DNA of 43,985 bases from Carboxylicivirga sediminis (GCF_018156225.1 NZ_JAGTAR010000045.1:1-43985); one strand, 5' to 3'; shown: positions 17,391-25,809, counted from the first letter of the stretch. Numbers and translations: made by a program. The notes: generated from the letters alone by a model not told the origin.

Positions 17391-18176
17391 ATGATACTCA
17401 ATTCAATCAACTGGAATGTAGATCCCGAAATATTTTCATTAGGTCCAATTCATGTGCGTTACTATGGCTTGCTGTTTGCCATGGGCTTTATGCTTGGTTA
17501 CTATATTATCGAGCGTATGTTTAAGTCAGAGGGTATTCAGCAGGAATGGCTCGATAAGCTCTTTATGTACGTGGTGATTGCCACGATTGTTGGAGCTCGT
17601 TTAGGTCATGTAATTTTCTATGGCTGGGATTACTATTCGCAAAATCTTGGTGATATCATCAAAATATGGGAAGGCGGTCTGGCCAGTCATGGAGGTGCTA
17701 TTGGTATATTGGTGGCCCTGTATTACTACTCTAAAAAGGTAACTAAACGCAGTATGATATGGACGCTTGATCGTCTGGTAGTGCCGGTGGCTTTGGCTGC
17801 TGTATTCATTCGTTTAGGTAACCTGATGAATTCTGAAATATATGGTCATGCGACTGATTTGCCATGGGGATTTGTGTTTGAACGCCGGGGTGAAGAAGTT
17901 GCTAAGCATCCTACACAATTGTATGAAGCCATTTGCTACCTTATAACTTTTATTACGGTATTCTTTACTTATTGGAAGACAAAAGCCAAAGAAAAGCAGG
18001 GGCTTATTTTCGGCATCTTCCTGATTGGCATATTTGCGTCACGTTTCTTTATTGAGTTTGTGAAAGAAAATCAGGAAGCTTTTGAAGAGGGAATGACCTT
18101 CAACATGGGGCAACTGTTAAGCGTGCCATTTGTTATAGCAGGAATTTATTACATCTATAAAGCATTGAAGAAATAA
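17391..18176 (+). CDS. lgt: Prolipoprotein diacylglyceryl transferase
   Basis: 261 aa inner-membrane enzyme that transfers diacylglycerol from phosphatidylglycerol to the lipobox Cys of prolipoproteins. Seven hydrophobic helices are apparent. Family landmarks: GARLGHVIFY (68-77), GGLASHGG (95-102, with H100), the Lgt signature RLGNLMNSEIYG (141-152, R141 corresponding to the essential Arg of the GNxxNxE motif) and HPTQLYEA (173-180). The length is normal. Its substrates are well represented in this window, which codes for at least five lipoproteins. A strong terminator closes the secA-lgt unit. Confidence 0.97.
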   Translation: MILNSINWNVDPEIFSLGPIHVRYYGLLFAMGFMLGYYIIERMFKSEGIQQEWLDKLFMYVVIATIVGARLGHVIFYGWDYYSQNLGDIIKIWEGGLASHGGAIGILVALYYYSKKVTKRSMIWTLDRLVVPVALAAVFIRLGNLMNSEIYGHATDLPWGFVFERRGEEVAKHPTQLYEAICYLITFITVFFTYWKTKAKEKQGLIFGIFLIGIFASRFFIEFVKENQEAFEEGMTFNMGQLLSVPFVIAGIYYIYKALKK

Positions 18177-18199
18177 TCTGTACCTGATTATTTTGAATG

Positions 18200-18233
18200 A
18201 GCCGGAACCGCGTCATGTGGTTCCGGCTTTTTC
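18200..18233 (+). terminator. Terminator after lgt
   Basis: A GC-rich 10-bp perfect stem (18200-18209 with 18219-18228) extended by two inner pairs, followed by five T. It lies about 24 bases after the lgt stop. Downstream, 18240-18450 carries no supported gene; it looks like decayed low-complexity filler. Confidence 0.92.
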
Positions 18234-18456
18234 GTACTTCATAAGTTTCGTCTCTTGTTGCGATTCTTGATTAATGATACGATCCCTTGATTTCAGACTT
18301 TTGCACGTCGCCGTCTGCACTTCCAGCACGCGAAGATATTGATTGGTTACATTGCAAATGCTTCCCTTGGGAAGCTGTCCGCAAGACTGAATGGGCATTA
18401 TATAATTCAATATTTGTCTTGAATTAATAAAATAGCAATTTACACATGTAAAAATA

Positions 18457-18473
18457 ATATACGAATAGTATAT
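18457..18473. promoter_or_regulatory. Palindromic candidate operator for the TetR regulator
   Basis: Perfect inverted repeat ATATAC-GAATA-GTATAT, 46 bases upstream of the TetR-family gene start. A related half site, CGTATATA, occurs at 18488-18495. The position and symmetry suit autoregulation of the operon by its own TetR protein; this is inference. Confidence 0.5.
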
Positions 18474-18518
18474 AAAAATAAATAAAACGTATATATTAGT
18501 GCTGTAAGTATATTTAGA

Positions 18519-19103
18519 ATGAAGGATATCGCTAAAAATAGGAAATATCAGGCTGCACTTTCAACCGGTAAAAAGCTGTTTTGGAAATACGGCCTTAAAC
18601 GGGTGAGTATTGAAGAGATATGTAAGGAGGCATCGGTGAGTAAGATGACCTTTTATAAGTACTTTCCAAACAAAATTGAACTGGCTAAATCCATTCTAAA
18701 AGGCATTATGGAGCAGGCGATGGAGCAGTTTGAAGAACTAATCAACTCCGATTTGTCTTTCGAGCAAAAAGTGGAGCAGATGATGCACATGAAAATGGAA
18801 GGCACTAAAGAGCTGAGTGTAGAGTTTCTGAACGACATCTATGCCAATCCTGATAATGGCTTGTTGGCTTTTATGCAAAAGTATAGTGAGCAATCAACCA
18901 GTATCTTTGCCGAATTCCTGAAGCAAGCTCAACATAATGATGAGATACGGAAAGATGTAAGCATCGATTTTATTCTCTACCAGATGAATTTGATGACGCA
19001 AACTGTCAATGACCAAACGTTATTGGCAAAGTATAATTCGCCTGGAGAGCTAATAATGGAAAATATGCGCTACCTGTTTTATGGGATGATGCCAAATAAG
19101 TGA
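18519..19103 (+). CDS. TetR/AcrR family transcriptional regulator
   Basis: 194 aa. The N-terminal helix-turn-helix (about 10-56) has the TetR signature: GKKLFWKYGLKRVSIEEICKEASVSKMTFYKYFPNKIELAKSIL (positions 17-60), with the F-Y-K-Y-F recognition helix end. The C-terminal part is an all-helical ligand and dimer domain, Met-rich (MEQAMEQFEEL, MMHMKMEG), with no recognisable ligand class. It is first in a run of seven genes pointing the same way and almost certainly controls them. Its stop lies 5 bases before the ATG of the next gene. A palindrome sits just upstream. Confidence 0.93.
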   Translation: MKDIAKNRKYQAALSTGKKLFWKYGLKRVSIEEICKEASVSKMTFYKYFPNKIELAKSILKGIMEQAMEQFEELINSDLSFEQKVEQMMHMKMEGTKELSVEFLNDIYANPDNGLLAFMQKYSEQSTSIFAEFLKQAQHNDEIRKDVSIDFILYQMNLMTQTVNDQTLLAKYNSPGELIMENMRYLFYGMMPNK

Positions 19104-19108
19104 ATGGG

Positions 19109-20254
19109 ATGAGACTACAACTGTGTATATTGTTATTGTCGGTGCTGCTTGGTGCTAATGCTCAGGTGGCCGATACGCTGAATCGTATCGAATGGCAGGG
19201 GCAAATGGTGGGTTGGATGCATTATAACAAGGATAATCCTTATCCGGTGTATCTTGGCGGACGGTTTATTCCTCAGGCAAATTATACGGTTGATTTAAGC
19301 CTTGACAGCCGTTTGGATTTTGAGGCGTCAGCTAATATGGTTGGCGATGTTGGGCTGCAAATCCCCGATTCGAGTGACTGGAATGGTAATGTGAGTCCCT
19401 ATCGCATCTGGGGACGCTATTCAACCGATCAGCTGGAAGTACGGCTGGGACTGCAAAAAATCAATTTTGGCTCTGCTACTTTACTGCGCCCATTAATGTG
19501 GTTCGACCAGGTGGACCCGCGTGATCCTCTGCAGCTGACCGACGGCGTGTGGGGCGGACTGATGCGCTATTATTTTATGAATAACACCAATGTGTGGGTG
19601 TGGGTGTTGTATGGCAGTGATAATGTAAAGGGGTGGGAATATATGAGGAGTAATCAATCTATCCCTGAGTTTGGAGGTCGTATTCAGGCTCCGGTGCCGC
19701 TTGGAGAGGTGGCCCTATCGTATCATCACCGTGTGGCCGATAGCAGGCATTTAAATGGTGAGGTAGCCGAATGGGATAAGATTCCTGAAAACCGATTGGG
19801 CTTCGATGCACGTTTCGACAAGGTGGTGGGTTTCTGGTTTGAAGGTGCCTGGGTAAATATGAATAAAGATATGGGCGAACTCACCAACCAGGTTAATCTG
19901 AATATTGGCCTGGATTATACTTTTGGTATAGGCAACGGCTTAAGCATTATTGCTGAACATTTAGTAACTTCCTATGATAAAAAAGCATTTGCATTTAATG
20001 ACGCCATCAATATTACGGCCTGTTCGCTGAATTACCCCATTGGTATGTTTGATAATGTCAATACCATTGTGTTTTATAGCTGGGCCGATAGCAAGTGGTA
20101 TAATTTTATCAACTGGAGTAAGCAATACGATGCTATCGTCCTCAATATGATGGCTTATTGGAATCCGGATGACTATAATATGCCGTTGCAAGGCAATGCC
20201 GAAAATCTGTTTGGTGGAAAAGGTATTCAGCTAATGCTGGTATATAATTTTTAA
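19109..20254 (+). CDS. Porin-like outer-membrane barrel of the export operon
   Basis: 381 aa from ATG 19109; a GTG at 19100 would add three residues and overlap the TetR stop. Signal peptide MRLQLCILLLSVLLGANAQ. The mature protein shows beta-barrel strands ending in the canonical terminal aromatic (GIQLMLVYNF). The segment EVRLGLQKINFGSATLLRPLMWFDQVDPRDPLQLTDGVWGG (about 111-150) resembles DUF1302-like porins. Its stop overlaps the ATPase start (TAATG). In this operon it could be the outer-membrane partner of the ABC system, but the family is not experimentally tied to such a role here. Confidence 0.75.
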   Translation: MRLQLCILLLSVLLGANAQVADTLNRIEWQGQMVGWMHYNKDNPYPVYLGGRFIPQANYTVDLSLDSRLDFEASANMVGDVGLQIPDSSDWNGNVSPYRIWGRYSTDQLEVRLGLQKINFGSATLLRPLMWFDQVDPRDPLQLTDGVWGGLMRYYFMNNTNVWVWVLYGSDNVKGWEYMRSNQSIPEFGGRIQAPVPLGEVALSYHHRVADSRHLNGEVAEWDKIPENRLGFDARFDKVVGFWFEGAWVNMNKDMGELTNQVNLNIGLDYTFGIGNGLSIIAEHLVTSYDKKAFAFNDAINITACSLNYPIGMFDNVNTIVFYSWADSKWYNFINWSKQYDAIVLNMMAYWNPDDYNMPLQGNAENLFGGKGIQLMLVYNF

Positions 20255-21003
20255 TGGTAAAACGAATTATTGTCGATGATAAAATATTTCAAGATATGGA
20301 TAATCAAATCATACAATTGGAGCATCTGACCAAGCGTTTCCCGGTAGGAAATGGATTTTTTACGGCTCTAACTGATATCACACTGAGCTTTGGTAAAGGT
20401 GAGTTTGCAGGCCTGGTAGGACCCAGTGGTTCTGGTAAAACCACCCTGCTCAATATTATTGGTTCGCTCGATGTGCCAAGCGAAGGGAAAGCTACCGTAT
20501 TAGGCCGCTCCATTGCAGAGTTATCACAGAAGCAGGCTGCCAATATGCGGAATCATCACATTGGGTTTATATTTCAGACCTATAATCTGCTGCCGGTGTA
20601 CACTGTGTATGAAAACGTGGAATTTGCTTTGTTGCTGCAAAATATTTCTGCCGAGGAAAGAAGGAAGGCGGTAATGCAGGCACTGGAGTGGGTTGGTTTG
20701 ACCGATAAAGAAAAATCAAAACCATCGATGCTGTCGGGTGGCGAGTGTCAGCGGGTAGCTATTGCCCGCTCCATGGTAAAGAGGCCGAAAATAGTTTTGG
20801 CTGACGAACCTACTGCCAACCTCGATTCGAAGAATTCGCATCACATCTTACAAACTATGCAGAAGCTGAATGAAGAGCTGGGTGTGACCTTCATCTTTTC
20901 TACCCACGATGAGAAGGTGATGCAGTACCTGAAACGACAGATATCATTAGCTGATGGGAAAGTGGTAGCCGATGAGCAAGTGGAATTAGTTAGTAGTCAG
21001 TAG
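20254..21003 (+). CDS. ABC transporter ATPase, LolD/MacB type
   Basis: 249 aa from the ATG that overlaps the upstream stop; a second in-frame Met at 20296 (MDNQIIQLEHLTKRF) would give the usual compact N-terminus and is an alternative start. Walker A GPSGSGKT (56-63), Q-loop Q108, signature LSGGE (160-164, Glu in place of the usual Gln), Walker B IVLADEP (180-186) and switch H218 are present, so it should hydrolyse ATP. The pattern is that of LolD/MacB/FtsE-type ATPases that drive FtsX-fold permeases in lipoprotein release or envelope remodelling. The last residues (VSSQ) are coded by the low-complexity TAGT repeat that continues downstream. Confidence 0.93.
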   Translation: MVKRIIVDDKIFQDMDNQIIQLEHLTKRFPVGNGFFTALTDITLSFGKGEFAGLVGPSGSGKTTLLNIIGSLDVPSEGKATVLGRSIAELSQKQAANMRNHHIGFIFQTYNLLPVYTVYENVEFALLLQNISAEERRKAVMQALEWVGLTDKEKSKPSMLSGGECQRVAIARSMVKRPKIVLADEPTANLDSKNSHHILQTMQKLNEELGVTFIFSTHDEKVMQYLKRQISLADGKVVADEQVELVSSQ

Positions 21004-21253
21004 TGGTTAGTTGGCAGAAGGCAGAAGAAAAAGAATGAAGCACCATTAGAATCGCTAGTCTCTGGCAGCTATCTAAAGACATAAGATGCAGGACGCAAGA
21101 AAAAAACACAATCATTCAACTTTTCAACTTTTAAACTCTAGACAGGGAATAAAGGCGGTTGATAGAAGACGAAAAAGACTAAAGCGCCAAGGAAGCAACC
21201 ATTAGCCATTAGCTTTCACTCTAAACCCACAACTCATAACTCTCAACTAGAAC
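21004..21253. repeat. Low-complexity intergenic segment, unit A of a tandem duplication
   Basis: No gene. Words such as GGCAGAAGGCAGAAG, AGCCATTAGCTTTCACTC and AACTCATAACTCTCAAC recur in similar order upstream of the second permease (22490-22624), so the intergenic DNA was duplicated with the gene. No terminator is visible, consistent with operon read-through. Confidence 0.65.
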
Positions 21254-22414
21254 ATGGTAGCATTTAAATTAGCATATCGAAACCTGATTGGTGCAGGCAC
21301 ACGCACCTGGTTAAATGTAAGTGTTTTGTCCTTTGCTTTTGTGCTCATTATTTTCCATAATGGTATGCTTGATGGTTGGAACCGACAGAGCCGTAAAGAT
21401 ACGCAACAGTGGGAAGTGGCCAACGGGCAATATTGGCATCCACACTACGATAAGCTGGATGTGTACAGCATAAAAGATGCCCATAAGCCCTTGGATGCGC
21501 AAATCATTGGCAAGGTGAAGGATGGGAGTCTGGTGCCGATGTTGATTCAGCAGGCTACAATTTATCCACAAGGGCGCATGCAGAGTGTGCTGCTCAAAGG
21601 CATACCTCATGACCAACAGCTATTAAAGCTGCCTACCCAAGAGCTAAAAGCTGTGACCGAAGGTTTGCCTGCTGTCATTGGTAAGCGAATGGCTACGGCT
21701 GCCAAACTGGGTATAGGTGATAAGGTATTGATACGTTGGCGCGATAAGAACGGCACCTTCGATGCTACGGAGCTCACCATTGCATCTGTTTTTAATGCAG
21801 ATGTGCCTTCGATTGATAATGGACAGATATACATTGATTTTGAAGCCATGCAAACCATGATGGGTTTAAGGGGTGATGCCACTTTGCTGGTGACTGGAGA
21901 GGAAGAACCTGCCACTATGGATGGATGGGATTTTAAGGATATAAAGTTTCTATTGGCAGAGCTTGACCAGCTGATTGAATCGAAAAAGGGCGGTGGTATT
22001 GTGCTGCAAGCTGTTTTACTGCTCATTGCTCTGTTGGCCATCTTTGATACACAAGTGCTGTCTATCTTTAGAAGGCAGAAGGAAATAGGCACCTTTATAG
22101 CCTTGGGATTGACTCGCTGGCAGGTGGTTGGTGTCTTTACCATCGAAGGGGCAGCGCATAGCATATTGGCAATTGTGTTAGGAGCCGCCTATGGCATTCC
22201 ATTTTTTATATGGCTCAATGCCATTGGACTTAGTTTTGGCGATGTCGATGTTGGCATCACTATGGCAGCTACCATTTATCCTTATTACAGTGTGCGGCTC
22301 ATCCTGTCAACCATCGGGCTGGTAGTCATTGCATCTGCTATAGTGAGCTATCTGCCGGCCCGAAAGATTGCGAGAATGAATCCAACGGAAGCATTAAAAG
22401 GGAAAATACAGTAA
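21254..22414 (+). CDS. FtsX-type ABC permease 1 (LolC/E-like)
   Basis: 386 aa inner-membrane permease of the MacB/LolCDE superfamily: one N-terminal membrane helix (about 20-40, LNVSVLSFAFVLIIFHNGMLDG), a large periplasmic domain (about 45-240) and three C-terminal helices. The last part carries the conserved segment RRQKEIGTFIALGLTRWQVVGVFTIEGAAHS near 275-305 and ends PARKIARMNPTEALKGKIQ, the usual FtsX C-terminus. By eye about two thirds of residues match the next permease at 22625, showing recent tandem duplication. The ATPase at 20254 would energise it. Confidence 0.92.
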   Translation: MVAFKLAYRNLIGAGTRTWLNVSVLSFAFVLIIFHNGMLDGWNRQSRKDTQQWEVANGQYWHPHYDKLDVYSIKDAHKPLDAQIIGKVKDGSLVPMLIQQATIYPQGRMQSVLLKGIPHDQQLLKLPTQELKAVTEGLPAVIGKRMATAAKLGIGDKVLIRWRDKNGTFDATELTIASVFNADVPSIDNGQIYIDFEAMQTMMGLRGDATLLVTGEEEPATMDGWDFKDIKFLLAELDQLIESKKGGGIVLQAVLLLIALLAIFDTQVLSIFRRQKEIGTFIALGLTRWQVVGVFTIEGAAHSILAIVLGAAYGIPFFIWLNAIGLSFGDVDVGITMAATIYPYYSVRLILSTIGLVVIASAIVSYLPARKIARMNPTEALKGKIQ

Positions 22415-22624
22415 GAAAGACACGAGATGAAAGACATAAGACGGGTGACGGAATAAATTGAAGCATAAAGGAAATGGCTATTAAAGTCAGTAGTTAATAG
22501 TTTGAAGGCAGAAGAAAAAAGAATTAAGCACCCTGGAAATAGCTGGAAGCTATCAGCCATTAGCTATCAGCTTTCACTCAAACCCTAAACTAAAAACTCT
22601 AAACCTACAACTCAATACATAAAA
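22415..22624. repeat. Low-complexity intergenic segment, unit B of the duplication
   Basis: No gene. It shares word order with 20985-21253, including GAAGGCAGAAGAAAAA near 22504 and AGCTTTCACTC near 22575. It ends in A/C-rich filler before the start codon of permease 2. Confidence 0.65.
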
Positions 22625-23773
22625 ATGGTCGCATTTAAATTAGCATATCGAAATCTTTTGGGAGCAGGCTTACGCACCTGGCTCAATGTGAGTGTGCTGT
22701 CGCTGGCCTTTGTACTCATTGTTTTTTACAATGGTATGATTGATGGCTGGAACCGACAGAGCAGAAATGATACGCAGGACTGGGAGATAGGACAGGGGCA
22801 ATACTGGCATCCTGACTACGATAAATACGATGTGTACACCATCAACGAGGCACATCAGCCGATTGACGAGCATGCTCAACAAGAAATCGACGGCGGGCAT
22901 CTGGTACCACAACTTCTGCAGAAGGCCACCATTTATCCTCAGGGGCGTATGCAGAGCATTCTTTTGAGAGGTATTCCGCCTGAACAGACATTATTGAAGC
23001 TGCCCACCGATGCGCTGAATGGTGATGATGAGGCAAAGGTGATAATAGGTAAGCGCATGGCAAAGGCGACCAAACTAAAGGTGGGCGACCAGGTCCTGCT
23101 GCGATGGCGTGATCGACATGGTACTTTTGATGCCAGGCAGGTAACGGTGGCTCAGGTGTTTAATTGCGATGTAGCAGAAGCCGACCAGGGGCAGTTATAC
23201 ATCGATTTTCAGGTGATGCAGCAGATGATGGACTTTGACAGCGAAGCGACTTTATTGGTGAGTGGATCAGAAGATGTCGGACTGGCAGGGTGGAGCTTTA
23301 AGTCGGCCGATTTCTTACTGAAGGACTTGGACGATTTGATTAATTCGGAGCGCATAAGTGGGCGCATCATACAGTTGGTTCTGCTGATGATTGCTCTATT
23401 GGCCATTTTTGATACACAGATACTGTCCATCTTCAGGCGCAAGAAGGAGATTGGCACGTACATCGCTTTGGGTTTAACCCGCAAGCAGGTAGTGGGTATT
23501 TTTACCATTGAGGGCGGCGTGCACAGTATTCTGGCGGCCTTATTGGGTGCTGCCTATGGCATTCCACTGTTTTTATGGATTAATACCATTGGCATTAATT
23601 TTGGCAGTGCCGACATGGGCATCACCATCGCCGAGCGCGTGTATCCTTATTATAGCTGGCAGTTGGTGGTGGGCTCGGTACTTATTGTGTTGGTGACATC
23701 TACGATTGTTAGCTTTATTCCGGCCCGTAAAATTGCTTATATGAGCCCAACGGATGCACTGAAGGGAAAATAG
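22625..23773 (+). CDS. FtsX-type ABC permease 2, tandem paralogue of permease 1
   Basis: 382 aa with the same architecture as permease 1: N-terminal helix, periplasmic domain starting QWHP-like (YWHPDYDKYDVY), and three C-terminal helices with RRKKEIGTYIALGLTRKQVVGIFTIEGGVHS and the ending PARKIAYMSPTDALKGK. The start codon context (ATGGTCGCATTTAAATTAGC) is nearly identical to that of permease 1. Most divergence is in the periplasmic part (about residues 85-190), where substrate or partner contacts would lie. It may form alternative complexes with permease 3. Confidence 0.92.
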   Translation: MVAFKLAYRNLLGAGLRTWLNVSVLSLAFVLIVFYNGMIDGWNRQSRNDTQDWEIGQGQYWHPDYDKYDVYTINEAHQPIDEHAQQEIDGGHLVPQLLQKATIYPQGRMQSILLRGIPPEQTLLKLPTDALNGDDEAKVIIGKRMAKATKLKVGDQVLLRWRDRHGTFDARQVTVAQVFNCDVAEADQGQLYIDFQVMQQMMDFDSEATLLVSGSEDVGLAGWSFKSADFLLKDLDDLINSERISGRIIQLVLLMIALLAIFDTQILSIFRRKKEIGTYIALGLTRKQVVGIFTIEGGVHSILAALLGAAYGIPLFLWINTIGINFGSADMGITIAERVYPYYSWQLVVGSVLIVLVTSTIVSFIPARKIAYMSPTDALKGK

Positions 23774-24136
23774 AAATGAGATGTCTGGTCGTCATAATAG
23801 AGGTGGTATTGCGGTGTGTTTTACCGACATTAGATACGATGTTTGGGCACCCATTGGCATAAGCGGAGGTAAGAAAAATTTGGAACCAAGCTGTGAATTT
23901 TTAAATTTTTCCCGAAGTGATGCCTTTATGGGTAAACGAGTACTACAGTCGGCGGCTTTTTTCTCACCTTTTTGAGCTGTAGGCAAAAAGGTGAAGCCTC
24001 AACGGCTTGAGTTGAAGATAAAAAAAGGTAGTTTGATAATATAAAACAGAGTAATAAGATATCAATATAATAAAAGGTATAGTTGATGCGCAATCTACTG
24101 ACCACAGACTATTAACTACTGACTAATAAACGAATC
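23774..24136. other. Non-coding gap with long hairpin and probable dispersed repeat debris
   Basis: 363 bases without a supported gene. Two overlapping open frames of 64 codons on opposite strands lack start context and protein-like composition. It contains an 11-bp perfect inverted repeat (23964-23974 with 23984-23994) extended by GGCTT/AAGCC (23954-23958 with 23994-23998). After it comes AT-rich filler ending in ACTATTAACTACTGACTAATAA-like words before permease 3. Confidence 0.5.
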
Positions 24137-25411
24137 ATGATACAATTTTTAATCAAAGGGATATTACGCGATAAAAGCCGAAGTCTGCTGCCAATAATAG
24201 TAGTCTCTTTGGGCGTGTTTCTGACTGTTTTTATGAGCGGATGGATGAAAGGCGTGTTTGGCGATATGATTGATATGAATGCTAACTACACCATGGGCCA
24301 TGTGAAGGTGATGACTCGTGCCTACGCCGATAATGAGGCGCAGATTCCAAATGATTTGGCATTGCTGGATGTGAGTGAGCTCATCAGCCGTTTGGAAGCC
24401 GATTATTCCAATATGGAATGGGTGCGACGCATCCAGTTTGGTGGACTCCTGGATGTGCCCGATGCCAATGGCGAAACAAGGGCGCAGGGACCAGCAGCCG
24501 GACGCGCGATTGACCTGTTAACACCCGGCTCAAAAGAGGCAGAGCGCCTTAATATTCCTAAATCGATTGTTGAGGGGCGCTTACCTGAGCAGCAAGGTGA
24601 AGTACTGATAAGCAACGAATTCGCCGAGCGTTTCGCTGTCAATATTGGCGATGATATTTCGGTGATGGGTTCAACCATGTATGGCAGTATGGTAGTGCCT
24701 ACCTTCAAGGTGTGTGGTACCATTAATTTTGGGATGGCCATGCTCGACCGGGGTGCCATCATCATGGATATTACCGATGCCGAACAGGCCTTTGATATGA
24801 TAGATGCCGCTGGTGAGGTGTTGGGCTACTTTAAATCAAACATATACGACGATGAGCTGGCTTTAGCAGTGCGCGACAGCTTCAACCTGAAATACAGCGA
24901 CGAGAGCGATGAATTCGCACCCGTTATGGTACGATTACGCGATGAGCCTTCGCTGAAACAGTATCTGAACATGGCCGATAATATGAGTGCCATGATGGTG
25001 ATGATATTTGTAATTGCCATGTCCATTGTGCTTTGGAATACCGGACTGCTGGGTGGCTTACGGCGATACACCGAGTATGGTGTGCGACTGGCATTGGGCG
25101 AAGAAAAAGGGCATATCTTCCGCACCATCATCTACGAGGCCATCATCATTGGCTCCATTGGTTCGGTGGTGGGGTCGGCACTGGGCATTGCAACATCTTA
25201 TTACCTGCAGGAGAACGGTATCGATTTTAGTTCGATGATGGAAAACGTGACCATGATGATGCCTACGGTTTACCGTGCTAAGGTATCGCCCGAACTGTTT
25301 TACATTGGCTTTATACCTGGTTTGCTAGCCATGACGATGGGGAATGCTTTGGCCGGATACGCCATCTATAAGCGCAAAACGGCACAGCTGTTTAAGGAGC
25401 TGGAGGTGTAA
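24137..25411 (+). CDS. FtsX-type ABC permease 3 (distinct subfamily)
   Basis: 424 aa, longer and only distantly like permeases 1 and 2. An N-terminal membrane helix (about 13-35, SLLPIIVVSLGVFLTVFMSGWMKG), a periplasmic domain with the typical MacB/LolE features (EGRLPEQQGEVLISNEFAERF around 150-170) and three C-terminal helices with TEYGVRLALGEEKGHIFRTIIYEAIIIGSIGSVVGSALG (about 312-350) are visible. The position after the duplicated pair fits a LolC-plus-LolE type heterodimer in which this is the constant partner. Its stop is followed by the 21-bp periodic array. Confidence 0.9.
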   Translation: MIQFLIKGILRDKSRSLLPIIVVSLGVFLTVFMSGWMKGVFGDMIDMNANYTMGHVKVMTRAYADNEAQIPNDLALLDVSELISRLEADYSNMEWVRRIQFGGLLDVPDANGETRAQGPAAGRAIDLLTPGSKEAERLNIPKSIVEGRLPEQQGEVLISNEFAERFAVNIGDDISVMGSTMYGSMVVPTFKVCGTINFGMAMLDRGAIIMDITDAEQAFDMIDAAGEVLGYFKSNIYDDELALAVRDSFNLKYSDESDEFAPVMVRLRDEPSLKQYLNMADNMSAMMVMIFVIAMSIVLWNTGLLGGLRRYTEYGVRLALGEEKGHIFRTIIYEAIIIGSIGSVVGSALGIATSYYLQENGIDFSSMMENVTMMMPTVYRAKVSPELFYIGFIPGLLAMTMGNALAGYAIYKRKTAQLFKELEV

Positions 25412-25449
25412 ATCTGTGAACCTAACAGGTTTTAAGCTAGAAATTGCGC

Positions 25450-25751
25450 GTGATATTGGCACATTTGGTGTGATATGCTATTGCTAAAGCGTGATATGGA
25501 AATGATTGTGCGTGATATTGGGTTGCTCTGGCGTGAGATCGCATTCAGCTGGCGTGAGATTAAGTTGATAGTGATGTGAGATGACATAAATTAGGTGTGA
25601 GATGGTGATCGCGCGGTATGAGATCGACCTAATTATGCATGATATTGTGGCAGTTCACCGTGATATTGAGTCATTCGGGCGTGAGATCGAGTATTGTTGA
25701 CGTGAGATCGACTTGTTTATATGTAATATTGGATTAAAGACCATGTTATTG
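25450..25751 (+). repeat. 21-bp periodic array of short GTGATAT/GTGAGAT cores
   Basis: Cores begin at 25450, 25470, 25491, 25512, 25533, 25554, 25576, 25597, 25618, 25639, 25660, 25681, 25702, 25723 and (weak) 25743. Spacings are 21 bases apart from one 22 and two of 20. The core is [C/G]-[G/A]TGA[T/G]AT-[T/C/G]G; the ~12 bases between cores are not conserved. Frames on either strand are broken by stops. Reading cGT-GAN-ATN as codons gives repeated R/C/H/Y-D/E-I/M with hydrophobic filler, so a decayed coding origin is possible. It fills most of the 398-base gap before the LolA-like gene. Confidence 0.85.
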
Positions 25752-25809
25752 ACTTAATGAGGTGACGGCTGTTGACCAATAAAAAGTAACAAACTAATAA
25801 TTAAATGAT

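Noticed and set aside
18213-18410. 65-codon minus-strand gene after lgt
   Set aside because: It runs into the lgt terminator stem and its composition looks like decayed low-complexity intergenic DNA.
20254-21003. Macrolide efflux (MacB) resistance operon
   Set aside because: The ATPase is not fused to a permease, no HlyD-type MacA is present, and a LolA-like protein follows; a Lol-like envelope role fits better.
21607-22164. 185-codon minus-strand frame inside permease 1
   Set aside because: Antisense shadow; an equivalent frame appears in permease 2 because the genes are duplicates.
23781-23986. Two 64-codon genes on opposite strands
   Set aside because: They overlap each other almost fully, lack start signals and have no protein-like pattern; they cover a hairpin-bearing non-coding segment.
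25450-25751. CRISPR array
   Set aside because: Cores are only 7-9 bp with ~12-bp intervals, vary in sequence, and no cas genes are nearby.
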